NCBI GenBank assembly: GCA_025024175.1
Contig: QCXZ01000001.1
Location: 5,518,001-5,582,000, forward strand
From: Rhyzopertha dominica
Lineage: Eukaryota > Arthropoda > Insecta > Coleoptera > Bostrichidae
Direction of reading: 5' to 3'
Length of the DNA: 64,000 nt
Shown: in pieces, positions 46,751 through 60,129 of the stretch
How positions within the stretch are numbered: position 1 is the first letter of the stretch
How the letters are laid out: every line of letters begins with the position of its first letter
Notes under the pieces: generated by a model
Seen by the model: the letters and a program-made list of their open reading frames with translations, nothing else
What the model was told of the DNA's origin: nothing
Database searches by the model: none
Translations under genes and position numbers: made by a program

Positions 46751-48254
46751 AATTAGGTAGCTTGGAAACAAGCTGATTGAACGTATGTGCTTTGCCTCAC
46801 TTGATTTATCATATAACTCTGACGATCGTTTTGACCTAGAACGGTCATTGTCAAAGAGATAACAGCGTTATACTATAAAATCTTCAGAACACTTGATATC
46901 AAACGAAGAAAAGTACAAATAAAGAATAATGAACCCCCGAGCTCCAATTCTATATGGCCTCCCAAAAATTCACAAAAATGGAATACCTTTAAGACCGGTT
47001 GTTTCCTACGTTAATGCTCCATCGTATAAATTATGCAAATTCGCCAACAACATTTTGACACAATCAATTGAATGCCTGTCCATATACAGCGTGAAGAATT
47101 CCGTAGGTTTCGCGAACAAGGTAAAAGAATTATCAATACCGAATAAGGCTATTCTTCTGTCCTTTGATGTGTCGAATCTTTTCATTTCTATCCCCCTAAA
47201 TGCCCTTTAAACAATCCTCAAAAATAAAATAGAGAACTGTCACCTGTCAAACACAGAAAAACTGAACTACTGAATATTGTGGAAATTTGCATAGATCAAA
47301 GTTATTTTACGTTCAATGACACATTTTACAAGCAAGACGATGGACTGCCAATGGGTTCACCTTTGTCTCCAGTTTTGGTCGAAATTTTCATGTCAAATTT
47401 CGAAGAAAAGCTTTTTGCAAGGAAAAATGAAATTATTAAAAATGTATTGTTCTGGACTAGATATGTTGATGATATTTTTTGTATTTGGACGGGAACTGAC
47501 AGGCAGTTGGATGTATTCTTAAAATTCTTAAATACAATAAATAAAAAGATTCAATTTACCCTAGAAAAAGAAAAGGATGGAGTTTTTCATTTTCTGGACT
47601 TATCAATGTCGGTAAAAATAGTGAAATAGACTTTGAAAATTTATAGAAAAGCAACCAGTCAGATGTTACAATCGCGGCTTCTTCAAATCAATCATTACAG
47701 ATTAAGCATTCCGTGTTTTATAGTTTAATAAACATACTAATAAATATACCACTTAGAAAAAAAAGTTTCTAAAAAGAATTGACGACAATTAAACAAATCG
47801 CCTTTAACAATGGATACGACACAAAAATTGTAGACCAAATACTTAAAAAGCAATATAAAATTAGAATACAAAGAATGCTTATATCAAAGGAATTAGTGTT
47901 TGTGTTAAAAATAGGCTGAATAGACTCGGAATAAAAGCAATAGAGGTTAATAAGTGCAATTTGGGAGGTCTTCTAGTTAACAATAAGCCAAAATCCAATA
48001 AATTGAACAAAAACGGCATTTACCAAATAAAATGTGACATGACATACATAGGACAATCAGATAGAGCTATTAAAAACAGAATTAAAGAACATGTTGCGAA
48101 TATAAATTCAAACAAAAGCACAACAGGTTTTGCTGACCATTGCATAAGAAATAACCATCACTTATTATAGATGAAAACAACGTCAGAGTTATCTGATAAA
48201 TCAAGTGAGACAAAGCACATACGTTCAATCAGCTTGTTTCCAAGCTACCTAATT
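46751..48254 (+). mobile_element. Penelope-like element bounded by 74-bp inverted repeats
   Basis: AATTAGGTAGCTTGGAAACA begins the left repeat (46751-46824) and its complement ends the right one (48181-48254), with only a few mismatches. Inverted copies of one end are known for Penelope-like elements. The reverse transcriptase and GIY-YIG gene lies between. At 1.5 kb the copy is shorter than a full element. Confidence 0.75.
46929..48170 (+). pseudogene. Penelope-like reverse transcriptase with GIY-YIG endonuclease
   Basis: Open pieces carry, in order, PILYGLPKIHKNGIPLRPVV, ILLSFDVSNLFISIP (RT motif A with Asp), DGLPMGSPLSPVLVEIFM, and WTRYVDDIFCIW (motif C, YVDD). FHFLDLSM follows. After frameshifts, NKNGIYQIKCDMTYIGQS and RIKEHVANI form the GIY-YIG nuclease. 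This order is specific to Penelope-like elements. Stops after 47208, after 47627 and in between kill the gene, and the N-terminal part is missing. Confidence 0.85.
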
Positions 48255-48648
48255 TATTCAGGATGTTCACAATGAATGCACCTTTGAATCCATTCAACAT
48301 ACCTCAAAAAACTTTTTAAACAGGGTGTGTCATGTAACAGTGGCCAATACCATTTTTTAAGTACAATACTTTGTGTTATTCCATTCTAGACGCACGTTGT
48401 GTACGAATTTAAGAATATGGCATTAAGCAAATTAATTATATGACAATGTTCTGAAATGTAATGATTTGAACAAACTCTTGCAGCTACAAACGATCGAGCG
48501 TAGTGTGATCAATTAAGGTAAAAAGTGAGAGATTACTCGAGCAGTCATATTAAAGGTTTGTAAAAGTTTAAAATATTCTAAAAATGCGGCATAGTTATTT
48601 AATACAGAATAAGATGTATTTGCCCTTGGACTGTATATTAAAAAGTAA
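48255..48648. other. Non-coding stretch
   Basis: No gene or bounded repeat recognised. Confidence 0.4.
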
Positions 48649-48990
48649 ATACTGAGTAGATTTTGTCGTTACCATGGATACGTTTGTATTTTTTTTTAAT
48701 CGAAATACTTGTCAAAAACATGAATATAAACATGAAAAGCGAAAATAAAATAGTTCAGATATTCAAAAGGTCTGGGGTATAGGATGTTCTTCAGTGATTC
48801 CTGAAAAATCTAAAGAACGTTACGAAAACACGTAAAATAATTTCTAAAAGAATTATAGGAAGAGCATAAATAAAAAGTTCTTGTTGACATTCTGTGTGCA
48901 AAAAAAAACTGAAAATTACTACTCCCTTTCAATCTATGGGTTAAGTATCTTTTGCTAAAAGAACCAATTTTTCATTCTAAATATTTCCAT
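48649..48990 (+). repeat. Unknown dispersed repeat, copy B (empty site)
   Basis: Aligns with the two flanks of the 39468-41225 insertion and runs straight through the insertion point (about 48710-48735), with no TA-flanked block. Its right part may extend into the open frame at 48952-49413, which I do not recognise. Confidence 0.65.
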
Positions 48991-49597
48991 AAAAACAGAC
49001 AATTGAATAAGGGTACGCACATTGTACAGACGTCACTTCCAAAGCGGGACAAACAACAACAGACTCGAGAGTTTTCAGTAAGGCATCTGTTTTCTAGTGG
49101 ATGTTCCCAGTCAATAGGAACACTACCTTTTCAGACNTGTAAATACGAAAGAGTAAACAACACACGTCTCGCCTACAAACACAGAAACAAATCAGATTCA
49201 AGCAAAACTCATTATTGCAAATGCCTTGGCTACAGCAATAAAAATCCCAGTTCTTCCGTATCGTTGCATGACCAGACAAAAAAAAATATAAAACAGGATA
49301 TTCATTCATGCTTTCGATTTTACGACTTTGCCCCAGTTTTCAGCTTACACAATTGGTTGTTTAATGCCTCTGTTAACTTCGAACAGTTCAAACATTTCTT
49401 CTTCTCAAAATAGTCTGGAAAATATTCCACGAGCACCAGAGCCATGCGGTGCAGCTTTAAGAAAGGTTACGTCCCATCTCGTTAAATGGCGACGTGATAT
49501 AACTAAAGTATTGGATTGTATATCTACGTTTTCTTATATAAACATCTGTCCTGAAAGGAAATCGATACATATTAGGTGGTTTCGTAAGGTACAAGTT

Positions 49598-49915
49598 CAG
49601 TTTCCATGATACGCAGGAGCGTGTAGTGTAGGGGTGTATTCTTCAATTGTTAATACAGAATTATTTTTGTATGCCTCATTTATTTGCGTGATCATCTTTG
49701 AAGACCTCGAAGAACCAATGCCTTTTTGCACTTTTCTGTCCTGAATTCCATTTACAGCTATATTTCTCACAGAGGATTGCAAAATATTTTTCTGCTGGCC
49801 CTATGTCCTCCCTCTGCATTTTTGATGTATTCATAAACATTCAAAACTATTTGTTCAGCTTCAGATGGTTGTTTAACCAGATTTGACTCTTTGGGTACGT
49901 TGATTTCACCTTCTT
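49598..49915 (-). pseudogene. Possible N-terminal fragment of a DDE_3-type transposase
   Basis: On the minus strand the blocks NVYEYIKNAEGGHR, then IAVNGIQDRKVQKGIG and SVLTIEEYTPT resemble in arrangement the N-terminal HTH part of the insect transposases whose catalytic half is seen at 19085-19915. Frameshifted, no catalytic domain, no ends. Weak call. Confidence 0.3.
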
Positions 49916-49919
49916 GTAG

Positions 49920-51186
49920 GTAGAAAACATCCACCCCATTTCACGGGTCTCCACACTTTTATAATAAGGAAGGGCTATAAGAATATTTCAATTCGTAATG
50001 TTTTCCCAAAATTTATTGCAATTTAAAACATACCTTTCGTAACGCAAATAAAATGTGTAGTATTGAAGCAAACTGTTTTGTTGAGAAATTACATAACTAA
50101 TAACAGGTAACAAACGAAAAACTACCTAAAACACATTAAAGAAGTCGAAGATTTTTATGTTTCCGCTAATATTCCAAGATTTGTTGTCAGTAAAGATATT
50201 GAAGGATTAACTGACAGCGATAACAATGAAAGTGATTAATAAGTAAATAGGTATGAAACAAAACTACTTCTATTTTTCTCAAGGCGGTCCTGATAAAGCA
50301 ATGGTTTGTTCCAGCATCTGTCACTCTACGCTAAATTAAATTATTTACAGCTAAGTAAACGAGTAATTATTGAGTGGTTGGCGGAGAAGTATGCAATTTT
50401 TGACGGAAGGTTCCGAAATGAATAAAAACGATAAATTTGCTACCCCGTGTAATCACTAAAGGTTCAGGTGGTTGAATGACCTTCCCGGACCCACGGCAGA
50501 TTGTTACTTATAATCGAATTCTGTGTTAACGTCTTTACAATCGGTAATGGACCTTTTAATGGAGGAATTTCACCAGGAACGTTCAACTGCTACAAAACCT
50601 CTCCCCCCTTCGGACTATGAACTTGCAGCGTCTGTTTTTGTTTTGAGGGTTTTTTGATACTACACCCCAGTGGGCGTTTGTAGAAAATAAACACAATCAT
50701 TTGTATCAATTAGTTTGTCTTTCGATGTCATTATTAAATGGAACAACGATTAGAAGAGCAATTCGATCTCATTCTCTTTTTAACCGTAAAATATATCTAT
50801 ATTTTCAGACATGAAACAGTATCATTTGATAACGACTGGTACATGGAATAATTAGCATAACTTTTATAATATAATATGATAAGGTTGTAGTGTAAGCAAT
50901 TTTAAACCCGCGTATTGCAAATGAAAGTTAAATAAAGCTTTTCCCGAGGGGTTATTCGCCAATGGCAGTGGTTACTGGCAGTACCTAGCATGCTTCACGA
51001 AGTAGTTGATAGCGTTTCTCCACAACTTTTGCCGTAATTATAGATGACCATTTAAGATTGACCCTTCCCGTGCAAATTTAGAAATAACGTCTAATTGTGC
51101 CAGTGTTACTGTAGACGCAGATTCTTTACAAAAAAATCGTAGAAAAATTGATAGAAATAAATTTCGAAATTAAGTGAAAGTTAAGT
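49920..51186. other. Non-coding stretch
   Basis: AT-rich. No gene or bounded repeat recognised. Confidence 0.4.
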
Positions 51187-52320
51187 ACAGAAATAAAGAA
51201 GGCGGCATGCAAAATGTATAAAGAATATGCGATGCTTACGACTGTTACTTTAAAACAAAGATTAAATGATTCAGTATATGCGAAACTCAATGTTTTGACG
51301 AAACATTTGGGCTGCATTTGCTTTAATTTTTTGTTCGAACAACACGAAGGGACTGCCATGGGAAATAGTCTTTTCCACTTTTTGGCAAATTTATTTATTG
51401 GCCGTTTTAAAACCCATCTTAAAAACGAAAACCAATATTTTCCTCGGATATGACAACGTTATGTGGATGATGTTTTTGCTGTATTTAACACCAGAATATG
51501 TAATATTGATAACTTTTTGGAAACTTAAATTCTCGTTTCACAAACAAAGATGCTCTGGTGTCAAGAAAAAACAACTAGGAAATAGAATTTGACCTATACA
51601 GGAAAGATACAAATACAAATTCTCAATAAACAGATTAGTCAGTTGTCCTTTATCAAAATCTAACTTTGAAAAAGAATTTAAATATATTAAGAATGCTGCT
51701 ATTCATAATTAATTAATTACTCCAACGAAATAGTAAATAACTTACTCAGTAGAATTCAACATAAGACACCACATGTTTTAAACGCCACCACATTATCTTT
51801 TCCACCTACCTTAGAACATAAATTCATTAAAATTCCTTTCGACTTTAAACTTACGAAAGGATTACCTAACATTTTAAAACAATTTCATTTAAAACTGGCT
51901 TTTACCGCCAATAATAGCATAAAAAATCTATTAGGAAACCCAAAAGATAAGGTAGAAGAAAAAGACAAGTCTGGCATTTATGAAATAAAATGTAATCTTA
52001 AATATATTGAGCAGACTAGGCGCTCTATAGGAATTAGAAGAGCATATTGCTCATTTCAGGTTTGGGAGTTTAGATAAGTCAAGTGTTGCCCAACATATTA
52101 AAGACACAGCACACCCTATAACATCAAAAAAAAACTAAAACTGCTAAAATCGGTTTCCAACAACACGGAACAAGCGATCCATTCAATCGTGAAGCTTTGT
52201 TAGTATAAATAATTGACTCCACTTCCACTGAAATTATCCTGTGGTTATTCCGACCAAATTTCAAGAAGTCACCTTATTATTATACTGAAGATGGTAGCTT
52301 AGCTGCTGAAATACGTATAT
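51187..52320 (+). pseudogene. Second Penelope-like element, degraded
   Basis: Pieces in order are EGTAMGNSLFHFLANLFIGRF, slightly diverged from the usual P-GS-LSP block, then QRYVDDVFAVF (YVDD), then fragments such as KGLPNILKQF. A GIY-YIG segment KSGIYEIKCNLKYIEQTRRS follows at about 51970-52030. The tail near 52285 (CTGAAGATGGTAGC) resembles Penelope 3' ends. It is clearly a different subfamily from the copy at 46.9 kb. Many stops. Confidence 0.75.
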
Positions 52321-52426
52321 GGAATGTAATTTCTAATATTGTGGTTAGGGTTATTTTTTACTGTTTTGATTTGAACATGTCTTTGGATGGCCATTAACAA
52401 GCCTACTTATCTCAGTATTTGGACTA

Positions 52427-54535
52427 CAGTGTAACCTCTTTAATCCGGACACACTTTAATCCGGCCATCCAGTAATCCGGACACCCGGTTTGTTTACTCA
52501 TAATCCGGACGGACGCGCGATAATCCGGACACTACATGCACGAGCTGTCACTAACATCGCGATCGCGATCGAACGACAACAGCGAACAAGTCGTAATGGT
52601 GTTCATATTTCGGTAGTAATTCACGTGTCAGTTACAGTGCTTTGTGTGTCTTTAAAAAAGGTCGAAAAGAAAGCATAATACTTTAAAACTGCAACAGGAG
52701 ATTGACATTATAAAAAGAGTTGACGCGGGTGAAAGTACGAGATCCCTTGCATTAGAATACGGCATCAGAAAATCTACATACAGTTAGTGATATACATAAA
52801 AATTAAGTAAAAATTGGTTCATCAGATTCTGGACCATAAGCACGAAAAACTTTGAAAGTCAGTGTAATCCCTGAAATGGAAAAAGCTGTGTATACCTGGT
52901 TTCTCCAGGAAAGGGCTAGAGGTAGGTGTTATTACTAATTTTGTGTAAACAACATTTACCTTCACATTTTTTATTCTTATTAGGCACCCCATTGACAGGC
53001 GATATAATATGCGAAAAAGCTAAATTTTTTATCAACAATTAACTGGTGCAGACAATTTTAAAGCAAGCTCTGGCTGGCTTCAAAAATTTTAAAAAAAGGT
53101 GTGATATAAGGCAATTCAGTATTTTTGGGGAAATACTATCTAGTAATGTAAATTCTGTTCAGCCTTTCAAAGAAAAACTCTTATCAAAAATAAACGAAAT
53201 GGGCTTACAATTAGAGCAAATTTATAATGTTGACGAAAGTGGTTTGCTGTTTTGGAGAATTTTACCTAACAAAACATTGGCTCACTCTGGTGAGAAATCC
53301 GCTCCTGGCAGAAAAATCAGCAAAGAAAGGGTAACCTTTATTTCATGCGCTAATGCTGCTGGAAGTCACAAACTGAGACTACTCGTTCTGGAAAAAGCAA
53401 AAAACCTAGAGCATCTCAAAATTAATTCATTCCGGTATGTTACAAAGGACAGAAAAAAGGATAGGTTACAAAAGAAATTTTTCGAGAATGGTTTCATACT
53501 GAGTTTTTTCCATCAGTGAGGCAAAGACTCAGGTAAATAAATTTGCCTCAAAAAGGAATCCTAATATTAGACAATGGCCCAGGACATCATGAGAATATAA
53601 TCAGTGATGATAACCAAATATGGGTCATGTATATGCCACCGAATTGTACTCCACTAATTCAACCAATGGATCAACATGTGATAAAAGCTGTTAAGCTTTT
53701 CTACCGAAAACAGTTATTAAAGAAAATTTAAACTCTCAAATTGACAGTCCTAAAACACTTAAAAATATTAATTTAAAAGATGCTGTTTTTACCTTAGATG
53801 AGGCATGGCAAAAAGTTAGCAACGAACTTATAAAAAAGTCATGGAGAAAGTTACCACATATTCAACAAGCATTATCAAATGATGATTCTGATGAAGAAGA
53901 TAATATACCTTTGTCACTCCAGGCAGAAAAAAATCAAGAATTCAAATAAAGAACTTAGGCATGAGATAGATGAATTAAAAGAATTAAGTGCAAGAATTGA
54001 TCATAAAGTACAGCTTACAAACGAAGAGATTGAGAATTGGGCATTTGGGGTTAATGAAACTGAGGAATATCTACCAGATGATAGTATCATTGAAGAATTA
54101 CAGAAAGCTTCTGGCGAAGAAGAATCCAGTTCTAGTGAAGATAATGTCTCATTAAATACAATTAAACATAACGACGCCGCTTCTTTATTCAACACATGTT
54201 TACAATAAGTGTCAGAAAATAATGTACCATCACATCATATTACATTGCTAAATGATTTGCGCAGTCAAGCGATAAGAGCAGAAATTAACTGTAAAAAGCA
54301 AAAACATCTCACTGATTTTTTTTGCCCCGCGCTAAAAGTGAACTTAATGTGTGTGGAAAAATATCATCCATTATTTCTCTAGAATGTTGTAGTTTTGTTT
54401 ATTTGTATTTAATATGTATTTATATTTTTTAATAATAATAATATCACCATCATATGTGTTGTTAATTGTTAATATTCATCGCTAATTCGGACACACCCCA
54501 TGCATTTAATTGGCCGGATTAAAGAGGTTGTACTG
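52427..54535 (+). mobile_element. Tigger/pogo element with subterminal TAATCCGG repeats
   Basis: Inverted ends share AACCTCTTTAATCCGG, start CAGT, and are flanked by TA (52425-52426 and 54536-54537). The left 100 bp contains five TAATCCGG(A/C) units, the right end at least two diverged ones, probably transposase-binding sites. Length 2109 bp fits a near full-length element. Confidence 0.88.
52675..54345 (+). pseudogene. Tigger/pogo (DDE_1) transposase
   Basis: The decayed N-terminal part has LKLQQEIDIIKRVDAGESTR and LALEYGIRKST (CENP-B type HTH), followed by a gap. The catalytic domain is well preserved at 53046-53729: IYNVDESGLLFW, ERVTFISCANAAG, GILILDNGPGHHENI and MPPNCTPLIQPMDQHVI supply the three Asp residues. 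A C-terminal frame (53879-54208) includes the acidic EEESSSSEDN stretch. Stops at about 53517 and 53729 and frameshifts inactivate it. Related host genes are the jerky/TIGD family. Confidence 0.85.
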
Positions 54536-54537
54536 TA

Positions 54538-55189
54538 TTATAATAAATGGGAGCGACACGCGACATTTTTATGCATATACACATAAATTGCTAAATAGAC
54601 CGAATACTCCTAAATGTACACAGCACCTGGGCGTGATCTGATCTATACGAACTGTTTGTGATTATTTGCCTGTCGACCTGCAGTTTTCTATCCCAAGTAG
54701 ATTTGCTAAAGCATCTTCTTGCTTACGTATTGACACAGTTTCATGAATCTGTGTGAACCACGCGAACTGCATTATCGGGGATTACCCCGGGAGATATGCA
54801 TCGGGGCATACACGTGAAATCGTAAACACGTGTATCGCGTGTACACGCGTATGGCGGAAGAGATTATCACATGTTTGGCCTTACACTTTCTCAGCAGAGT
54901 ACCCTGTTGTATGGAAAACAACGGAAGTAGTAGCGTAAACTTACTATGCCTTGGGGTTTCGTCACGTAGCTGTACACGAGAGTAAGTGGATGTCTTTGAA
55001 GGGGTTGGAAACAATAGCATTGTTTGTATGAAGCAGGTTAGTCTACCTGGCTAACCCTAATTTACTATGAAAGTGATTGCTACGTTTTTTCTTAGCGAAC
55101 ACGCTTAAAGGAATAAAGTAAGACAATTTTCAAGTTTTAATACAAACTTATATTTATACGTAATAACACCATAATAACATGAATGTATG
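54538..55189. other. Non-coding stretch
   Basis: No gene recognised. Two CACGTG E-boxes lie at about 54810-54835. Confidence 0.4.
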
Positions 55190-55191
55190 TA

Positions 55192-57331
55192 CACTCAAAG
55201 ACTTAATTGAAGAAACGCCTAGTTTTGGCACACGAATTGGGTAACGGTAGATGGCGGTAACCAATTCGTTACAGAGCCGATAAACGGCATTGCGCCTTCC
55301 TCCGCTAGGAAGCGGTAGAGTAGTTTCCCTAAATATAGGAAAACAAGCAATCAGGGCGACGGTCTACCAGATGATTTATTAGGGTAATATTTGCATATTT
55401 AAATAGGCATTATGGACCCTTCCGTAACCATAGGTAAAGTTTTAACAAAGCAGTTTCTTTGAACCGCCAGTACCGCGTTATGTGAACGCAAAACTCACTG
55501 GAAACTGAGGAAAGTGATGGCTAATATTTGTCTTGAAAATTAAAACCCACACATTTGAATATTTAATCAATGCAGGAATAAAATATAATTTTTTGTAATT
55601 TTTTGACCTGACCTGACCTTTAAAGACAGGTTTCCAATAATGAAATTCTTTATCTTCTTTAGTGTTAGATTTAATTTTTGATTGGCATAATTTTAGCGTA
55701 AGCTTGTTTTGCGGTCACTTTAGCATCAATGTTTTGTTAGTTACTAATTAGATATATAGTTTGTATACTTTTTCTTAGAGAAGGCAATGTTTTTCACTAA
55801 ATTGCCAGCAAAAAAAAATTTTACAACAAGATTCTCACAATATTAAAAAAAAATCAAGTAAAACGTCTGTAAAAGCCAAAACGTTCCGTCTACATGAAGA
55901 AGTTAACGCTTTTTAATTTTCTAAATCTTTACAAATTCTAATCAATTTCATGTGTTTTTTTGCATCGACTGTTTTTGTTAATAGTTTAGATGGAGATGTA
56001 TTAAATGGAAAAAGAAAGGCATGTTTATTAATATGCAGCTTGACAAAAGATCCTTTCACTTGTGCTCCTAAAATTTACAGTTGAAAATAATAAAAACAAA
56101 AGTAATAATAATACACATACAAAACTAAAAGCTTTTGATGGAAAATATCAAGGAGTATACTCCTTCAAGCAATCGACTAGATAGTCTCGGCATAAGTATA
56201 CATATCAGAAAACGGATATGCTACTAATGACACACAATGAAAGAGCGAGAGAGAAAAATATAAATATGCATGAAAAACTATATTACCGTACAACTATAGT
56301 AGCAACTGCAACATGAAAACAAAAAGATGGATAACAAAATGTTAAAATACGAAACAATGATGTAATGTAATTGTAAATAAACTAATCATTTTGTAATATA
56401 TTAGTTTGATGCACCTTCATTTAAAATATATTTTTTTGTTCATTGTCCGAAACAAGGCTCCAAGTAATTAACGTATAAGAATGATCGCTCAAAAAAAAAC
56501 CGCTCTGCACTGGAGGCGACTTTTTATGTTATGAATGATCATCACTAAACGTTAAACGATAAACATTTCAAATGTTATTAATGCAATTGCTTAACCTACT
56601 TGTATATTGAAATACCCTGTATGATGCAAATACGAAACGATCATTTGTGACACACCAAACTTAAAGTTTGAAGACTGAATCAATAATTATTATAACACTC
56701 AACAACTTCTTGAGAAAACTATTTTTCTGTGTGTCAAAACAAGGTGTTAAATATATGGAAATTTATACTTAAGTAACTAGTAACTAACAAAACATTTATG
56801 CTAAAGTGACCGCAAAACAAGCTTACGACAAAATTATGCCAACCAAAAATATAAATGTAACACTAAAGAAGGAAAAGAATTTAATTATTGGTAACTTGTC
56901 GTTAAAGTTCCACCAACATAAAAACAACTGTAGCAAACAGATTATAAAAAATGATTTTGTTCCTACATTGTTTAAATAGTGAAATGTGTGGGTTTTGATT
57001 TTCAAGACAAATAATAGCCATCACTTTCCTCAGTTTGCAATTAGTTTTGCGTTCACATAACACGGTACAGGTGGTTCAAAGAAACTGCTTTATGAAAACT
57101 TTACCTGTGGTTGCGGACGGGTCCATAATGCCCATTTAAATATGCAAATATTACCCTAAGACCGTTGCCCTGATTGTTCGTTCTTATATGTTTAGGTAAA
57201 CTACTCTTCCGCTCCTAGCGGAGGAAGGCGTAATGCCGTTTATCGGATCTGTAACGTATTGGTTACCGCCATCTACCGTTGCCCAATTGGTGTGCCAAAG
57301 CTAGGCGTTTCTTCAATTAAGTCTTTGAGTG
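55192..57331. mobile_element. 2.1-kb non-coding element with ~0.55-0.6-kb inverted repeats
   Basis: Ends CACTCAAAGACTTAATTG and complement are flanked by TA (55190-55191 and 57332-57333). The left arm (55192 to about 55775) pairs with the right arm (about 56795 to 57331). Examples are AACGGTAGATGGCGGTAACC near 55254 with its complement near 57266, and GCTTGTTTTGCGGTCACTTT near 55703 with its complement near 56805. The roughly 1-kb centre is AT-rich without an ORF. Non-autonomous, mover unknown. Confidence 0.85.
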
Positions 57332-57333
57332 TA

Positions 57334-60125
57334 CAATAAGGTATAAAAAATAAATAACTGTTATACAAAGAAACAACTCTTGGAGATAATAAAGACAAGT
57401 CGTAAAACAAAGATTTGCAAAGAACTAGTGTATTTGTTTCCACATTCAAGACTATCTGCTTCATTTTCTAAAATGCCAACACGTGTAACAAGCGGCATGT
57501 AACGTTGCATAACTTTTGTGACTTCCGTTAGACAAATTGCATCNCCTATTCTTAGCATTTGCCGGATTATTAGACAGTCTTATTCATCTGGCATTGGTAG
57601 TGTGTTTTGTTTCTTTCTGAATTCCGGAATGTAGGTATTCTAATAACAAGTCATTTTGTATCCCTGACAGTTATTTGGTAACTGATTATGTGCATGTTAA
57701 ATTGGACATGTCTGGTAATGCCATGGAATGCGGCTTTCGTAGAAATATGTTTAATTTTGTTCTATCAGCTCATCTAGAGCTGCATACTCAATAGCAGTTG
57801 ATTAAGATTGATATATCCTGTGCTACGAGTATTAATCGGAAATTGAAAACAATTTAAAAAATGCGGTTGGAATGTAGTTGTTCTTAGTTTAAAAAAATTT
57901 TGTTAATTACACTGAAAGAGTATATCACATGAAATCTACCATTGGAAATATATTTAGGGTAATAGCAGGAGAGTTAGTCAAGAAGATATTTTTCATTCAT
58001 GAATGAGAAAAAAACAGTATTTTGTTTCTACTGTAAAACGGATCTCTCTTAATCTTAAGTAATAGAACCTTAATAATACTTTGACAAATATAACTTCCAA
58101 GTATTTCTTTCTTTGATTAGCAAGTCAAGTCAAAGGACCTTATATACATCTAGGGTTAGATGCACTATATCTTGTTTCTTTGCACATAAGGCAGAAATTT
58201 TTGCATAAAAATTTTATCTTACTGAAACAGATTTTACGAGAACAGCATCAAAGTTATGAAACCTATTAAAGGAAAAATCTTTGTCGGCTACAAAGGAATT
58301 TATAAAGGTATGATTTCTTTATACGAAGTTGCTTTTGAAGCGGTGAGGTATATTTCCCGACAACTTTCCAAGTTCAACTTTTAATGGTTTCGCAAGACGA
58401 GAGATCATTAACAAGGTCCTTAAAAGGAGCTTTTCTTACAATCTTTTCTATTCTTGATTTTGTAACATCTTCCAATATCGTTAAGCAAAACTGTTACGTT
58501 CTAATAATTGATTCACAACAACTTGTGATATATGTAGAAAACGACTAGCAGCAAAATTGATCTAGGTCAGTGTTATCTATCTATAAACCCCCCTAATCCA
58601 TTCATTTTGACAGTGCACCTATTCAGAATCCACCACTGTTTGCCGAACTTCAGTCAACGTGGACCTCGGTTAAATTTATGTATCATTAAACCCATCTGGA
58701 CGTATTTACATATCGCGAAAGCAGATTTCGTCACCCCAGCCTTCCTCAAAGTCGATCTGATTTTACGACTCATCCAGAAAACTGGTCAATGCCATATTTC
58801 AGCGGGATCTTCACCCAATTTCAGCGATGCGTGATTCACTATCGGAAAAATTCTCAAGCGGATACGACACCGTCTAAAGGCATTGTTTCCTGGACATTCT
58901 ATAATTAGAGGACGTATGTGCGTTCTAAAAATGATTTGTGGAGCCCGCCGGTTTGAAGACAAGCAGCTGTAATAAGCTGGAAGGCGGTGTTGCCTTCTAA
59001 CAATGCGAGACTGAGGAAGAGATGATTTAAGAGTTTGGGAAATATACAGGTTGTCTATAAAAGGTCTGTACAAAATGCTAGGGCAAATTTCTGATAGTAA
59101 AGTATGAATCCTGGGGTATTCCAGATGTTAGATGTTAGAGTGAAAGAGGAAGATACAATCTTTCATATAAGAGGCAAACAAGTCAAGTAGAGGGCAAGAA
59201 AAAACATAATAGTTCATTACAGTTACTAGAAGAGATAAAGGTTCAGCCACAGCAATTTTAAATAGAACAGATTATGAAAATAAAGTTATAGAATTATTAG
59301 ATGAGGAAGCTTATAAAAAATAATCAAACTTTTACAAAATTACCACTGATCTCATCAAACCTTCAAATCTTTCGAATGAGGACAATTTTTTTTCAACTGC
59401 TTCCGATTGCTAGATACCTAAATTATATAAAGTACAGCAATGTCAAAAGGGAAAATAACGTCTACAAGGGCAATCTTACCAGAAATAGATTTGCACCGCA
59501 ATACTTACACACCACTAAACCATGTTTTCCTGCGTTTCACCTTTCAAAAATAAATTTACTGCGACCTCCCGTCCTGATTTTAACAGCGCAATTCCTCGCA
59601 AATACCCTAAATCCGTCGAATTTAATAATCGACCTCGGCCTATGTGAATCTGATATAACAGCACGTGACTGTATCTGTTAATGATCCGCGAATGCAAAAT
59701 GTCCATTTGCAGCCTATTTCTGGTTGACATAACGACAGCAACAGGTCACGTGCAATTGGGACAAACGAATCCTGATTGCAAAACGTGTTTAGAAAAATTG
59801 ATGACTCTATTCGACACGCGTTTTACCGGATTTAATTTTTTTATTACTGGTGAATTTTGTTTGCATTGATATGGCTCTTCTTTTACTTGAATTCCATTAA
59901 AGAAAGGGATAAAATGAAAAGAAGGGCTGCTAAGAGTAGTATGTCTAGAACAGCATAAAAATCAAAAGTAACATGAATTTTGATAGTGATAAGGAATAAC
60001 TGTAATGTACTGTAATGCTTTTTTTGGGTCTGCTGGCGAAAGCATGACATTTAAAATTCATAACTCTAATCATTTTTTAAAACTGGGACTCCCCTTGTGA
60101 TCAATATAATGTTTCTGACACGTGT
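57334..60125. other. Long stretch without recognised genes
   Basis: Open frames at 58607-58834, 58786-59073 and 59301-59681 do not resemble families I know. One N at 57544. Some GC-richer sequence lies at 58600-59080. Confidence 0.35.
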
Positions 60126-60129
60126 GTCA

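Noticed and set aside
48952..49413. 153-codon open frame right of repeat copy B
   Set aside because: Contains an N, overlaps an opposite open frame and resembles no family; probably decayed element sequence.
54800..54860. Two E-boxes and CGCGTGTACACGCG-like palindromes suggesting a regulatory element
   Set aside because: No gene nearby to regulate and short palindromes of this size arise by chance.
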